From assembly GCA_938084685.1 (NCBI GenBank), contig CALKGE010000003.1, positions 35,898-99,897 on the forward strand: a DNA stretch of 64,000 nucleotides. Reading direction: 5' to 3'. This DNA comes from an uncultured Pirellulaceae bacterium (GTDB lineage Bacteria; Planctomycetota; Planctomycetia; Pirellulales; Pirellulaceae). The first letter of the stretch is position 1, and every line of letters begins with the position of its first letter. Below are positions 1 through 9,440 of this stretch, one piece after another. The notes beneath the pieces are model-generated. The model was not told the DNA's origin, searched no databases, and was given only the letters and a program-made list of their open reading frames with translations. The position numbers and the translations under genes were made by a program.

Positions 1-927
1 GCGATGCTGGTTTGGATGTCGGAAGAAGCCATGGTGCCGGGGAAACAGTACCTGTTCAAACAGACAACCAAAGTTACAACCGGAACGATTTCGACATTGC
101 GTTACCAGGTGGACGTCAATACGTTGCACCGCCAGGACGCTCCGACCATTAACCTGAATGAGATCGGGCGTGTATCCATATCCCTGAGTGAACCAGTGAT
201 CTTCGACAGTTACAAGAAGAATCAAGGTACGGGAGCTTTTATCGTCGTGGATCGTATCACGAACGTTACGGTTGCGGCCGGAATGATCATTGATCGCGAC
301 AGCGAAGAGGATGCGGATGATCTATGGAGTGCAGAAAGCGAGCGGACAGAGAAACGTGGTACGGTAACGGTTGAGGAACGTGAAGCTCGTTATGGTCAAA
401 AAGCAGTTTCTTTGCTGATTACTGGCCTAACAGGTTCTGGAAAAACATCTGTTGCCTATGGACTGGAACGTCGCCTGTTTGATATGGGACGCGCATCGGT
501 TGTGCTGGACGGAGTGAACATGCGTCGCGGTTTAACCAAGGGACTTGGGTTTACTTCGGAAGAGCGAAGTGAAAATCTGCGACGAAGTTCTGAAGTTGCC
601 AAGCTGATGAACGGAACTGGCTTGATCGCGATTTGTGCGTTTACGGCACCCAACGAGGACGTTCGCCGTAAAGCGGCTCAAGTGGTCGGGGAAGATCAAT
701 TCCTGGTTGTCCATCTCGATGCTCCGGTTGATGTCTGTCGGGAACGGGATGAGGAAGGATTGTATGCCCAAGCGGAGGCGGGAGAGATTTCCAACTTCGC
801 TGGTGTCAGTTCAGAATACGAACCGCCGGTAGATCCCGCGCTTCAGTTAAACACCGCTGTGCTCTCAGTGGATGAGTGTGTAGACCGGATTGTCGCCTTA
901 CTCGAAGAACGGGATATCCTGGCATAA
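1..927 (+). CDS. cysNC: Bifunctional sulfate adenylyltransferase subunit 1 / APS kinase, C-terminal part
   Basis: The gene enters from the left edge, so its start is missing. The first ~95 residues match the EF-Tu-like domain II/III end of CysN (the GTPase subunit of ATP sulfurylase). An acidic linker follows, then an APS kinase domain that makes PAPS from APS and ATP. The P-loop GLTGSGKTS is at nt 427-453, and the later motifs LGF-x-ER-x-EN-RR, RD-EGLY and GEI-NF-GV are all in family order. Oddly, the catalytic DGDN loop reads DGVN (nt ~508-519) and the usual ISPYR segment reads TAPNE. Either the kinase half is a divergent lineage variant or it is impaired. The cysD partner would lie upstream, outside the window. 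Identity of the fusion is confident; kinase activity is less so. Confidence 0.9.
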   Translation, partial: AMLVWMSEEAMVPGKQYLFKQTTKVTTGTISTLRYQVDVNTLHRQDAPTINLNEIGRVSISLSEPVIFDSYKKNQGTGAFIVVDRITNVTVAAGMIIDRDSEEDADDLWSAESERTEKRGTVTVEEREARYGQKAVSLLITGLTGSGKTSVAYGLERRLFDMGRASVVLDGVNMRRGLTKGLGFTSEERSENLRRSSEVAKLMNGTGLIAICAFTAPNEDVRRKAAQVVGEDQFLVVHLDAPVDVCRERDEEGLYAQAEAGEISNFAGVSSEYEPPVDPALQLNTAVLSVDECVDRIVALLEERDILA

Positions 928-981
928 CTCAGCATTCAACGACACGTTGAACGAGAGTTCGTGTTGAAAGCGGGTGGCGAG

Positions 982-2394
982 TTAGCAGTCGTAGTACAGG
1001 CTGAATTCGTACGGGTGAGGACGAAGTTGAATTGCCTGTACTTCTTGCACCATTTTGTAATCGATCCAGGTATCGATCACATCCTGCGTAAAGACTTCGT
1101 CACGGAGCAGGAAGTCGTGATCTGCTTGCAGGGCTGCGAGTGACTGCTCAAGACTGGCAGGGGTCTGTTGAATCTGGTTTTGTTCGTCGCACTCCAGTGC
1201 ATAGATATCCGTGTCGACCGGGTCGCCTGGGGAAATCTTGTTCTGGATCCCATCGATGGCTGCCATCAGAATTGCTGCAAAGGCCAGATAGGGATTGCTG
1301 CTGGGGTCAGGACAACGAAATTCAATCCGTTTCGACTTGGGACTATTGCTGTAAACAGGAATGCGACAGGCGGCAGAGCGGTTACGTTGCGAGTAGGCCA
1401 AATTGACAGGTGCTTCATAACCCGGCACCAACCGCTTGTAGCTGTTGATTGTCGGATTGGTAAACGCGAGTAATGCTCCGGCATGTTTGAGGATACCGCC
1501 AATGGCATGCAGAGCGGTGTCGCTGAGTCCGGCATAGCCTGTACCAGCAAACAGGGGTTCGTCACCTTTCCAAAGTGACAGATGAATGTGCATGCCGGAT
1601 CCGTTTTCGCCATAGATCGGCTTGGGCATAAAGGTGGCTGTTTTGTTATTTGCCTGAGCCACGTTTCGAACAATATATTTGTAGATCATGACCTGGTCAG
1701 CCATCGTAACCAGTTGATCGTATTTCAGGTCAATTTCGGACTGCCCCGCCGTTCCTACTTCATGATGCTGGCACTCGACGTCCAGTCCACATTTAATCAT
1801 GGTACGCATCATCTGGTTGCGAACATCCATCAGGTGGTCTGTTGGAGGGACAGGAAAATATCCTCCTTTCTGACGGATCTTGTTAGCCAGGTTTGGTGCT
1901 TCATTACGTCCCGTATTCCAATCTGCTTCGATCGAATCGAGAGCAAAGAATGCTTCATTGGCAGATTGCTTATAACGTACGTCATCAAAAATGAAGAACT
2001 CTGCCTCCGGGCCGAAATATGCTACATCAGCGATACCAGTCGCTGTCAGGTAATTTGCTGCTTTGGTCGCGACATGTCGTGGATCCCGGGAGTAATCTTC
2101 TCCGGTAATGGGATCCTGGATATTGCAGATCAGATTGAGAGTTGGAAGTTCGGTAAAGGGATCGACAAAGGCTGTATCCGCTTGGGGAATCATCAGCATG
2201 TCGCTCTCATTAATTGCCTGCCAACCACGAATACTCGATCCGTCAAACCCGAGGCCGTCTTCGAAGACATCTTCGTCCAGTTTCTTCACTGGAATGGTGG
2301 TGTGATGCCACGTGCCCAGCAGATCGACGAACCGCAGGTCGACAGCTTTAACGTCGTTTTCCCGACAGAGCCTGAGAACTTCGGCTGGAGTCAT
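982..2394 (-). CDS. glnA: Type I glutamine synthetase
   Basis: 470 aa, the usual GS-I length. The enzyme makes glutamine from glutamate, ammonia and ATP in the cytosol. The N-terminal beta-grasp signature DGSSIRGW is at residues 51-58. The ATP-site motif [16 protein letters not shown] is at 258-273, and the glutamate-site NRSAACRIP is at 338-346. Tyr398 sits where GS-I enzymes are adenylylated, but the usual LPPEE after it is replaced by LECDE, so control by adenylylation is uncertain. A GGAAGAG ribosome-binding site lies about 8 nt before the ATG. It stands convergent to cysNC with a 54-nt gap. The next gene upstream on the same strand is an RraA-like protein 48 nt away; a shared transcript is possible but metabolically unexplained. 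Confidence 0.97.
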   Translation of the reverse strand: MTPAEVLRLCRENDVKAVDLRFVDLLGTWHHTTIPVKKLDEDVFEDGLGFDGSSIRGWQAINESDMLMIPQADTAFVDPFTELPTLNLICNIQDPITGEDYSRDPRHVATKAANYLTATGIADVAYFGPEAEFFIFDDVRYKQSANEAFFALDSIEADWNTGRNEAPNLANKIRQKGGYFPVPPTDHLMDVRNQMMRTMIKCGLDVECQHHEVGTAGQSEIDLKYDQLVTMADQVMIYKYIVRNVAQANNKTATFMPKPIYGENGSGMHIHLSLWKGDEPLFAGTGYAGLSDTALHAIGGILKHAGALLAFTNPTINSYKRLVPGYEAPVNLAYSQRNRSAACRIPVYSNSPKSKRIEFRCPDPSSNPYLAFAAILMAAIDGIQNKISPGDPVDTDIYALECDEQNQIQQTPASLEQSLAALQADHDFLLRDEVFTQDVIDTWIDYKMVQEVQAIQLRPHPYEFSLYYDC

Positions 2395-2442
2395 AATACT
2401 ACTCTTCCACTAAAAGACCTCTAAGAACAGGTGCCCCCGAAT

Positions 2443-3171
2443 CTAGGATGCTCGGGAAACGCGAGCACGCAATTTTGCCACGACATCCTGAAATTCAAGG
2501 CGACGTTCGGTAAAGCCAGCCACCGTTTTTTCTTCGTCGGATTTTACATAATCCATGATGATGTCTTCTGCTGCCAGGAATTCGTCGGTGATATCTGCCA
2601 CTTCACTCGCCAGGTCAATGGGAATATTTGTGACACCATTCGCATCGCCGTGAAGCAGATCGCCCTGGTTTACCATCAATCCACCAACTCGAACTGGCAG
2701 GCCGAGATGCAACATGTGACAGTATCCATGGGAAACGATGGTATTGCCAGTGAATACGGGGTATCCGAGTGCTTTCACCTGTTCAAGGTCCCGGCCACCA
2801 CCGTTGGTTACCAGGCCGGCAGAACCATACGCCTGATAAGTACTACACATCACCTCGCCAAAAACAGCTGAGACCGGTGGGTCATCGATGTCTTCAAAGA
2901 CAACGACTGCCGGGCCGGGTAATTCTTCAAACTGGGCAAGCTGAGTCTGAATGCTGCCGTACGCATCACCACCGGCAGGAGGGGCGTCCGAGCGGAAGCA
3001 GGCTGTACTGGCATAGCCGACCATCGGTTTAAAGTCGGGGAAGTTGGATCGAATCCTTCCATCCATATAGCCAGTATTACGAGGTCGAACTTCAAATAAC
3101 TCGATAACATTGCAGATGGTTGGCGAATCAAATTCCGCCAGTTTGTCCAGGACTTCCTGCGTTACAGACAT
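2443..3171 (-). CDS. RraA-like / 4-hydroxy-4-methyl-2-oxoglutarate aldolase family protein
   Basis: 242 aa from the internal ATG at 3171; an alternative ATG is three codons upstream. The family comprises trimeric divalent-metal HMG/CHA aldolases and the RNase E inhibitor RraA, which shares the fold. Visible signatures are VTNGGGRDLEQV (substrate and metal site; the Arg and Asp are conserved) and VNQGDLLHGDANGVTNIP near the C-terminus. The N-terminal DSPTICNVIELF is also typical of the large RraA-like oxidoreductase/aldolase group. A role in cleaving a 2-oxoacid such as oxaloacetate or a methyl-oxoglutarate is likely; regulation of RNase E is much less so. The exact substrate cannot be read from sequence. 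Confidence 0.8.
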   Translation of the reverse strand: MSVTQEVLDKLAEFDSPTICNVIELFEVRPRNTGYMDGRIRSNFPDFKPMVGYASTACFRSDAPPAGGDAYGSIQTQLAQFEELPGPAVVVFEDIDDPPVSAVFGEVMCSTYQAYGSAGLVTNGGGRDLEQVKALGYPVFTGNTIVSHGYCHMLHLGLPVRVGGLMVNQGDLLHGDANGVTNIPIDLASEVADITDEFLAAEDIIMDYVKSDEEKTVAGFTERRLEFQDVVAKLRARVSRAS

Positions 3172-3309
3172 GGTGCACACTCTTTCTGGGTGAATGATAA
3201 AGACTAAGTTTCCAACCTAGCACTCTTGAAATGCAAACTCAAGTATGCTGCCACTGATAACGTCAGATGATGAGTTACAATGCAGAAAGCAAGAAGGAGA
3301 AACAACGCA

Positions 3310-4395
3310 ATGATACTCAGAATACTCACAGGTTTATTTTGTCTGCTGACGCTACCCTTGGGGGCGGTCGAGACAATCGATTCACCGATTGGTACTGGAA
3401 AGGCTGACAAAAACGGAAATGCCGGAAAGGCAGATGCCATCAATATTGGACAACCTTTTGGGGTCGAAGTGGGGCCTGACGGGGCGATGTATATTACCGA
3501 AGTTGAAAACCATAGAGTCATCAAGTACTCCAGGAAAACGAACCGGGTTCAAACGGTGGCTGGTAATGGTACCAAGGGACTAACCAGAGATGGTGGACTG
3601 GCTACTGACGCGGCGCTCAATGAGCCCTACGAAGTACGTTTTGCTGCCAATGGCGACATGTATTTTGTGGAGATGAAAAATCATATGGTCCGTAAAGTGG
3701 ACTTCAAAACCGGAGTGATAACCACGATTGCCGGAACAGGTACTCCAGGCTATGGCGGTGATGATGGTCCCGCCACCAAAGCCCAACTCAGCAACCCTCA
3801 CAGTATTGCCTTAGATGATAAGGGGAATCTCTATATTGCTGACATTGGTAATCATCGTATTCGTCGTGTCAATCTGGAAACAGGAATTATCCAATCGATT
3901 GCTGGCAGCGAGCAGCGCTCGCTTCCGCAGGATGGTCAGTTGGCCGAGGGGAATCCGATTCTTGGTCCCCGAGCCCTTTACTTTCGTAACAATGTGCTCT
4001 GGATTGCCTTACGAGAAGGCCACAGTGTCTGGAAACTTGATTTGGCTAGTGGGCGTCTGCATCACGTTGCCGGAACGGGGGCCAAGGGGTATTCCGGTGA
4101 TCAGGGAGATCCATTGAAAGCAACATTCAACGGGCCCAAAGGCATTGTGGTTGACCATCAGCAACGAATTCTGGTTGTTGATACCGAAAACCATGCAATT
4201 CGATTGATTGATCTGGAAAAGAATGAAATCACCACCGTGGCTGGAAACGGGAAGGTTGGCTTTAGTGGAGATCGGGGACCAGCGACGAAAGCTACCATGG
4301 ACCGTCCTCATGGGATTGGAATTGATCTGCAAGGGCGTGTGTATGTCGGGGATACGAACAACCATGTGATTCGTGTTTTCACAACACCACGCTAA
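3310..4395 (+). CDS. Exported NHL-repeat beta-propeller protein
   Basis: 361 aa. The ATG at 3310 was chosen over 3280 because AAGAAGGAG lies 9-10 nt before it and the protein then begins with a clean signal peptide (MILRILTGLFCLLTLPLG). The rest is a six-bladed propeller of NHL repeats. Each blade has the pattern 'GxxYIADxxNHRIRRV-xL-TGxIxTIAG', for example around nt 3830-3910 and 4165-4250. Between blades there are recurring glycine/aspartate turns such as AGTGTPGYGGDDGPATKA. Such proteins usually act as ligand-binding or enzyme scaffolds in the periplasm or at the cell surface; no catalytic residues are evident. The next gene, an exported Gfo/Idh/MocA protein, begins 78 nt downstream on the same strand, so the two may be co-transcribed. 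Confidence 0.85.
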   Translation: MILRILTGLFCLLTLPLGAVETIDSPIGTGKADKNGNAGKADAINIGQPFGVEVGPDGAMYITEVENHRVIKYSRKTNRVQTVAGNGTKGLTRDGGLATDAALNEPYEVRFAANGDMYFVEMKNHMVRKVDFKTGVITTIAGTGTPGYGGDDGPATKAQLSNPHSIALDDKGNLYIADIGNHRIRRVNLETGIIQSIAGSEQRSLPQDGQLAEGNPILGPRALYFRNNVLWIALREGHSVWKLDLASGRLHHVAGTGAKGYSGDQGDPLKATFNGPKGIVVDHQQRILVVDTENHAIRLIDLEKNEITTVAGNGKVGFSGDRGPATKATMDRPHGIGIDLQGRVYVGDTNNHVIRVFTTPR

Positions 4396-4473
4396 GCAAC
4401 GCCGCTGCCACTGTTGTACAATGAGAGACGTGAAAACAAGAAAGCTGCTTCCCAATAGGTATGAGGTGAGATA

Positions 4474-5499
4474 ATGCTCAAGTGCATCAAACTGTTTATG
4501 GCGGTTCTCGTCATTTCTTTTAGTTCATTTCAGGTTACGGCTGAGGATACTGTCGCACTTAAGGTTGGCATGATCGGTCTGGATACTTCCCATAGCATTG
4601 CTTTTACGAAAGTGCTCAATGCGGAAGATGCGCCCGAAGATGTAGCTCGCTGCAAAGTAACGATCGCATATCCTCATGGAAGTCGTGTCATCGAATCGAG
4701 CTACTCCCGAATTCCCGGCTACACCGAGCAGATGAAAGAGATGGGAGTGAAGATTGCCGGCTCGATCAAAGAAGTGCTGGCGGAAGTGGATGTGGTTCTT
4801 TTGGAAACCAACGATGGAAATCCACATTTGGCACAGGCGATGCAAGTAATTGATGCAGGTAAACCGTTGTTCATTGATAAGCCTGTTGCGGGGAGTCTTG
4901 CGGATGCTATTGCGATTTATCGTTATGCAGACGAGAAAGGAGTTCCGGTCTTTACCAGTTCCTCCTTACGGTATTCCGAAGGTGCAGTCAAAATCCGAAA
5001 TGGCTCGATAGGAAAAGTTCACGGAGCGGAAACTTATAGCCCGGCCCATCTCGAGCCATCTCACCCGGACCTGTTTTGGTATGGGATTCATGGTGTGGAA
5101 GCCCTGTTTACGGTGATGGGAGCTGGTTGTGAGAAAGTCGTGCGAGTTACTACGAATGACACTGAATTTGTAACTGGTACCTGGTCCGATGGTCGCGTGG
5201 GTGCATTTCGTGGCATCCGAGGATATAAGGGTGGTTACGGAGGCACTGCTTATGGCGATAAAGGAGTGGCCCAGGTAGGACCCTACCAGGGATATCGTCC
5301 ATTGGTCGTGGATATTGTGGCTTTCTTTAGAACCGGTAAATCTCCGGTTGAAGCACGCGAATCGCTGGAGATATACGCCTTTATGGAGGCTGCTGACGAG
5401 TCGAAACGACGTGGTGGTGTTCCTGTTTCCATTGCTGATGTGATGAAGCAAGCTTCTGCGAAAGCCGAACAACGTATCAAGGAACTTCAGGCCAAATAG
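4474..5499 (+). CDS. Exported Gfo/Idh/MocA-family oxidoreductase
   Basis: 341 aa with an N-terminal signal peptide (residues 1-23, ending VTAED). GAGGTGA precedes the ATG. The mature part has the Rossmann half of the Gfo/Idh/MocA family: an initial beta strand VGMIGLDTSHS instead of the classical GxGxxG, then DVVLLETNDGNPHLAQA and the DKPVAGS motif that equals EKP (the Lys is catalytic in sugar dehydrogenases). The second half ends with the usual alpha/beta region. Planctomycetes carry many exported members of this family, and several of them carry their own tightly bound cofactor, but the altered nucleotide loop here leaves NAD(P) binding unproved. Substrate unknown; a sugar or polyol is typical of the family. 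Confidence 0.8.
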   Translation: MLKCIKLFMAVLVISFSSFQVTAEDTVALKVGMIGLDTSHSIAFTKVLNAEDAPEDVARCKVTIAYPHGSRVIESSYSRIPGYTEQMKEMGVKIAGSIKEVLAEVDVVLLETNDGNPHLAQAMQVIDAGKPLFIDKPVAGSLADAIAIYRYADEKGVPVFTSSSLRYSEGAVKIRNGSIGKVHGAETYSPAHLEPSHPDLFWYGIHGVEALFTVMGAGCEKVVRVTTNDTEFVTGTWSDGRVGAFRGIRGYKGGYGGTAYGDKGVAQVGPYQGYRPLVVDIVAFFRTGKSPVEARESLEIYAFMEAADESKRRGGVPVSIADVMKQASAKAEQRIKELQAK

Positions 5500-5610
5500 T
5501 AGTTATTCGAGGCAGGCTAGTGGAGCGTTGGTATTCAGTTGACGATCAGTTTGGTATCGACGATCCAATTGAGAGGTTTACTGGTAGTGCAGTTTGTCTG
5601 AGTTAGTCTT

Positions 5611-7593
5611 ATGGCTGTTTGGTTTGCGTTTGGCTTTGTCTTTCTTTTACTTCCCGTCTGGGTAAGGCTTTACAACAGACAGATCGAACGAGGCCGCGCC
5701 GTAACCTTGCTGATCCTGTTGCTGGGATCGTTACTGGCTGGTTGTTTTTCTGAGTCGGATCAAGTCGACCCGGACGTCGGCCCGGCAACTGATTCCCAAC
5801 GTCACCAGACTCAGCAGGATAACCTTGAGATCACTCCGGTAAATACAGAACGCGCCCCGGTTGTCGAACCATCTGATGGTTATGTCGGAAGCAGCCGTTG
5901 TATTAAGTGTCATGCTGAAGAGCATGCTTCGTGGGATGAATCTTACCACCAGAGTATGACTCAGCTTCCCAATGATGAAACAGTTCTTGGTGACTTCAAT
6001 GATGTAGAGCTTCAGTTGGATGGAGTTAATTACCATCTGGAGCATGATGAAGATGGGTACTGGGTCAGAGTGAATCTGGGAAACGGGCCTGAAAGATTAC
6101 AAATCAAACTGCTGACCGGTTCGCATCATATGCAACTCTACTGGTTCGCTTTACCGGATGAAGTGCCTCCCGCAGGTCCAAAGCGGATTCTGGGATTGAT
6201 GCCTTTTTCTTACCTGGTATCTCAGAAAGCATGGGTTCCTCGGCGGTCAACTTTTATGCAGCCTCCGGTTCACACCGAGAACTTTGAGATTGGCCGTTGG
6301 AATGCCACTTGTGTCAGATGTCATTCAACGCATCCGAAAGCGGATTATTTTGGTAAAGATAATCCACTCACAACAGTCACTGAATTTGGTATTTCGTGCG
6401 AAGCTTGCCATGGCCCTGGCAAGGAACACTCTGAATTCTACGAGCTTGGTAAGCCGCCGGATGTCGGAGGTCCTCATCAGATCGTCAATCCACTGGATTT
6501 GGACCACCGTCGGGCGTCCCATGTTTGTGCGAACTGTCATGGTGCAACGTCGGTTAAACAGCGAGCCGATGCCAGACTTTGGCATGAGGAGGGAAATGCT
6601 TTTCGGCCTGGTGATGATTTGCTTGAATTTCGCCACTTGATTCGTGCGACAAAACCGGACGAAGCGATGACTGCAGAATTGCTACAGCACGATCCGAGAC
6701 TGTTCGAAACAGTGTTCTGGAGTGATGGTATGGTGCGGGTCACGGGACGTGAATATTCCGGATTAGTGGAATCTGCCTGTCACATCGAGGGAGAACTTTC
6801 ATGTCTCACTTGTCATACGATGCACAATGAGAATGCAGAGCAACGCCCCGAGGAGAAAGTTTGGAATGACGATCAGCTGCGAATTGGAATGCGTACAAGT
6901 CAGGCATGTATAAATTGCCACACACAGTACACAGGAAACGAATTGACTCAGCATACCCATCATATGCCAAAGAGTCAGGGGTCAAATTGCTACAATTGCC
7001 ATATGCCACATACATCCTATGGGCTGTTAAAGGCAGCTCGTTCTCATCAAATCAGTAATCCATCCGTTGCTGAAACCTTGCAAGTGGGCCGGCAGAACGC
7101 CTGTAACAACTGTCATGTTGATAAACCTCTTCAATGGACAGCAGACCATCTGCATGATTGGTATGGTCACGAGAAAGTGGACTTGCCCGATGCTCACCAG
7201 AAGATTTCGTCTGTGGTCCTGCAACTGTTGACGGGAGATGCTGGCCAACGTGCGTTAGCGGCTTGGGCCTTGAGTTGGGATCCGGCACTGGAAGTCTCTG
7301 GTCGTACCTGGCAAGGTGGTATTTTGAGCTACAGTCTGGCAGATCCCTATGATGCTACGAGATGGATGGTGGTAAATAGCCTGAAGAAACTCGAGCCAAC
7401 CGTGAGTGAAAGCCTTACCGCTCAGCTTGGTCCTGGTGAGGCCGAAGCCATCAAACAGAAGTTGTTGCAGCATGTGGAGCAAGAGCAGGTTTTACCAAAC
7501 GTCTTGAGAAAACCGGATGGTTTGCTGGATATCAATCTGCTGGAATTCCTCTTGCAGCAGAGAAATGACCGGCGAACCTACCTGCAGGAATAA
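5611..7593 (+). CDS. Eight-haem c-type cytochrome lipoprotein
   Basis: 660 aa. I count eight CxxCH haem sites: CIKCH (Cys97), CVRCH, CEACH, CANCH, CLTCH, CINCH, CYNCH and CNNCH. They are spread over residues ~97-500, with cytochrome c554-like spacing. The N-terminus has two hydrophobic stretches; the second ends in a lipobox LLAGC (Cys45), so the protein is probably lipid-anchored in the periplasm. If so, the true start may be later than 5611, because no ribosome-binding site is visible there. The C-terminal ~160 residues are haem-free and look alpha-helical/HEAT-like. A role in periplasmic electron transfer or in reduction of a nitrogen or sulfur oxyanion is inferred. No gene for a membrane quinol partner lies beside it. 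Confidence 0.85.
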   Translation: MAVWFAFGFVFLLLPVWVRLYNRQIERGRAVTLLILLLGSLLAGCFSESDQVDPDVGPATDSQRHQTQQDNLEITPVNTERAPVVEPSDGYVGSSRCIKCHAEEHASWDESYHQSMTQLPNDETVLGDFNDVELQLDGVNYHLEHDEDGYWVRVNLGNGPERLQIKLLTGSHHMQLYWFALPDEVPPAGPKRILGLMPFSYLVSQKAWVPRRSTFMQPPVHTENFEIGRWNATCVRCHSTHPKADYFGKDNPLTTVTEFGISCEACHGPGKEHSEFYELGKPPDVGGPHQIVNPLDLDHRRASHVCANCHGATSVKQRADARLWHEEGNAFRPGDDLLEFRHLIRATKPDEAMTAELLQHDPRLFETVFWSDGMVRVTGREYSGLVESACHIEGELSCLTCHTMHNENAEQRPEEKVWNDDQLRIGMRTSQACINCHTQYTGNELTQHTHHMPKSQGSNCYNCHMPHTSYGLLKAARSHQISNPSVAETLQVGRQNACNNCHVDKPLQWTADHLHDWYGHEKVDLPDAHQKISSVVLQLLTGDAGQRALAAWALSWDPALEVSGRTWQGGILSYSLADPYDATRWMVVNSLKKLEPTVSESLTAQLGPGEAEAIKQKLLQHVEQEQVLPNVLRKPDGLLDINLLEFLLQQRNDRRTYLQE

Positions 7594-7595
7594 TG

Positions 7596-8666
7596 CTAAG
7601 CCAGTAGGAGTTCTGAAATCTGGCTCTGATTGACCGGCTGGATGATCCCTTTTTCCGTAACGATCGCGGTAATGAGCTCAGCGGGAGTTACATCAAAAGC
7701 CGGATTGTACGTTGCCACTCCGTCCGGACCAGTCTGACGCCCGAAACCGCATGTGATTTCTTCGTCCGCCCGAACTTCGATAGGAATATCATCGCCAGAT
7801 TCAAGAGTTAAATCGAACGTGTTGCTTGGAGCAGCAATGTAAAAGGGAATGTTGTGGTGTCGGGCAAGAACCGCGAGCCCGTACGTTCCGATTTTGTTCG
7901 CCGCGTCACCGTTGGCGGCTATTCGATCAGCTCCGGTCACAACAGCCTGCACCTTGCCTTCATGCATAACCTGAGCAGCCATGTTGTCACAGATTAGTAC
8001 TGTATTGATATTGCTCCGTAACAATTCCCATGCTGTGAGCCTTGCGCCCTGTAGCAACGGGCGTGTTTCGTCTACATAGATGGTGAGTTCTTTTCCCTGC
8101 TCGTGAGCGGTGAAAAAAAGCGACAGAGCCGTACCGTATTCACTGGTAGCAAGTCCGCCAGCGTTACAATGCGTGATGACACCCATTCCCTGCTCCAGTA
8201 ATTCAGCTCCGTATGATCCAATCGCTCGACACATGATACGATCTTCATCATGGATTGCTTGCGCTTCCTGCAGCAGAGTTTGGGCAATCTGAGTGGTGGT
8301 CAGTTGTTTGGCCAGCAGCGAATTAGCTTTGGTCGTCATCCGATCCAACGCCCAAAACAGATTGACAGCAGTGGGACGACTTTGGGCTAGATAGGCGGAG
8401 ACCTCGTTTAGCCGTTCCAAAAGATCCTGTTCTGAACACGCGGTGAGATCCAATTCCTGCAGGCCGACACAAACACCATAGGCCGCGGCAATTCCGATCG
8501 CAGGTGCCCCGCGCACTCGCAGCACTTTAATAGCTTCCCAGATTGATTCGACATCTTTGCAGTCGATTGTTTGTAACCGGGTTGGCAGAAGTGTCTGGTC
8601 AATCAGGGAAAGATGACCATCCAATCCACCTTTCCATTCCAGTGTTTTCACGAAGGAACTGGCCAT
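7596..8666 (-). CDS. mtnA: S-methyl-5-thioribose-1-phosphate isomerase
   Basis: 356 aa from the ATG at 8666. An upstream ATG at 8735 would add 23 atypical residues, and neither start has a strong ribosome-binding site. It isomerises methylthioribose-1-phosphate to the ribulose form in methionine salvage. The catalytic Cys is in THCNAGGLATSEYGTAL (Cys167 in this numbering) and the catalytic Asp in VTGADRIAANGD (Asp247). The RVRGAPAIG and ETRPLLQGARLT motifs are intact. The family also includes eIF2B-like and ribose-1,5-bisphosphate isomerases, but length and motifs favour MtnA. It ends 2 nt from the convergent cytochrome gene. No other methionine-salvage gene is in the window. Confidence 0.92.
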   Translation of the reverse strand: MASSFVKTLEWKGGLDGHLSLIDQTLLPTRLQTIDCKDVESIWEAIKVLRVRGAPAIGIAAAYGVCVGLQELDLTACSEQDLLERLNEVSAYLAQSRPTAVNLFWALDRMTTKANSLLAKQLTTTQIAQTLLQEAQAIHDEDRIMCRAIGSYGAELLEQGMGVITHCNAGGLATSEYGTALSLFFTAHEQGKELTIYVDETRPLLQGARLTAWELLRSNINTVLICDNMAAQVMHEGKVQAVVTGADRIAANGDAANKIGTYGLAVLARHHNIPFYIAAPSNTFDLTLESGDDIPIEVRADEEITCGFGRQTGPDGVATYNPAFDVTPAELITAIVTEKGIIQPVNQSQISELLLA

Positions 8667-8754
8667 GGGCGGCAATTGCTTTCTGAGTGTTGTTTCGTCC
8701 GGAGGGCCGAAACTTGCAAAGAAGACTGGTAGCAAACGCAGTGAGCAAGTTTGC

Positions 8755-9330
8755 TTATTCTTCAGCCTTTAGTTCCGCTTCCTTCTTCAGATCAGCATCG
8801 ATTGCAATCCGGATTGCTTTGGATGCCGCACTTACCGTCTTCTGTGGTCCGGTCATTTTCAGGAAGTAATTCCCTTTATCCTTGACCATCAGAACAACTG
8901 CCAGCATCTGGTAACCTGGAGTTGGGTTGGTTTGGCGATTGATGGGAGGTCCGATCGGTTTGTTGTAAACTCCCGTAATGTCCAATAAGTAATACTCGCC
9001 CTGCGTTGATTCCCCTTTGTAGATTTTCTGCTTCTTACCCGCTGGTTGAAACTGGCCAGACCACCGTTCGAGGTTGGCATTGACTCCACCACCGGCTCCA
9101 CCAAAGAAATATACCACCAACTCTGCGTCATCCTTGTCTCCCTCAACTTTGGGGATCGCAAACTGCGCTGTTCGCAAGTTGTTACTGGCTGGAGACTGTT
9201 TCCAGGTCGTTGGAACTTTGAGTGTAATGTCTTTGGCTTCTACTTTTTTTGTTTTGTCATCGGCATTTAACGCTGGTACAGCGATAAAGAGAGCGAGGGT
9301 CAGGACAGTCAGTTTATGAAGACGCAACAT
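8755..9330 (-). CDS. Exported hypothetical protein
   Basis: 191 aa with a clear signal peptide (MLRLHKLTVLTLALFIAVPALNA). The mature part has a short strand-rich domain (KDITLKVPTTWKQSP, TAQFAIPKVEGD, AELVVYFFGG, GEYYLLDITG, MLAVVLMVKDKGNYFLKMTGP). It ends in a helical, charged tail (KAIRIAIDADLKKEAELKAEE). The layout resembles small planctomycete periplasmic proteins of unknown function, in which a hydrophobic 'W-x-P' start is followed by a protein-binding sandwich. No catalytic motif is seen. It is separated from mtnA by 88 nt on the same strand, so it could be upstream in the same transcript, but no functional link is apparent. Confidence 0.75.
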   Translation of the reverse strand: MLRLHKLTVLTLALFIAVPALNADDKTKKVEAKDITLKVPTTWKQSPASNNLRTAQFAIPKVEGDKDDAELVVYFFGGAGGGVNANLERWSGQFQPAGKKQKIYKGESTQGEYYLLDITGVYNKPIGPPINRQTNPTPGYQMLAVVLMVKDKGNYFLKMTGPQKTVSAASKAIRIAIDADLKKEAELKAEE

Positions 9331-9440
9331 TTTTAGAGTTTTCCTATGGTGGTTTAGATAGGTGCAGGCGAAGCTGAACCCCAGGATTTGGAAATTTGGA
9401 AAGTTATCGGGATTTTCGGCATAGGAGCCGTTGTTCCATC

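Noticed and set aside
1582..2424. 280-aa plus-strand open frame
   Set aside because: Complementary-strand shadow of glnA; no ribosome-binding site and atypical composition.
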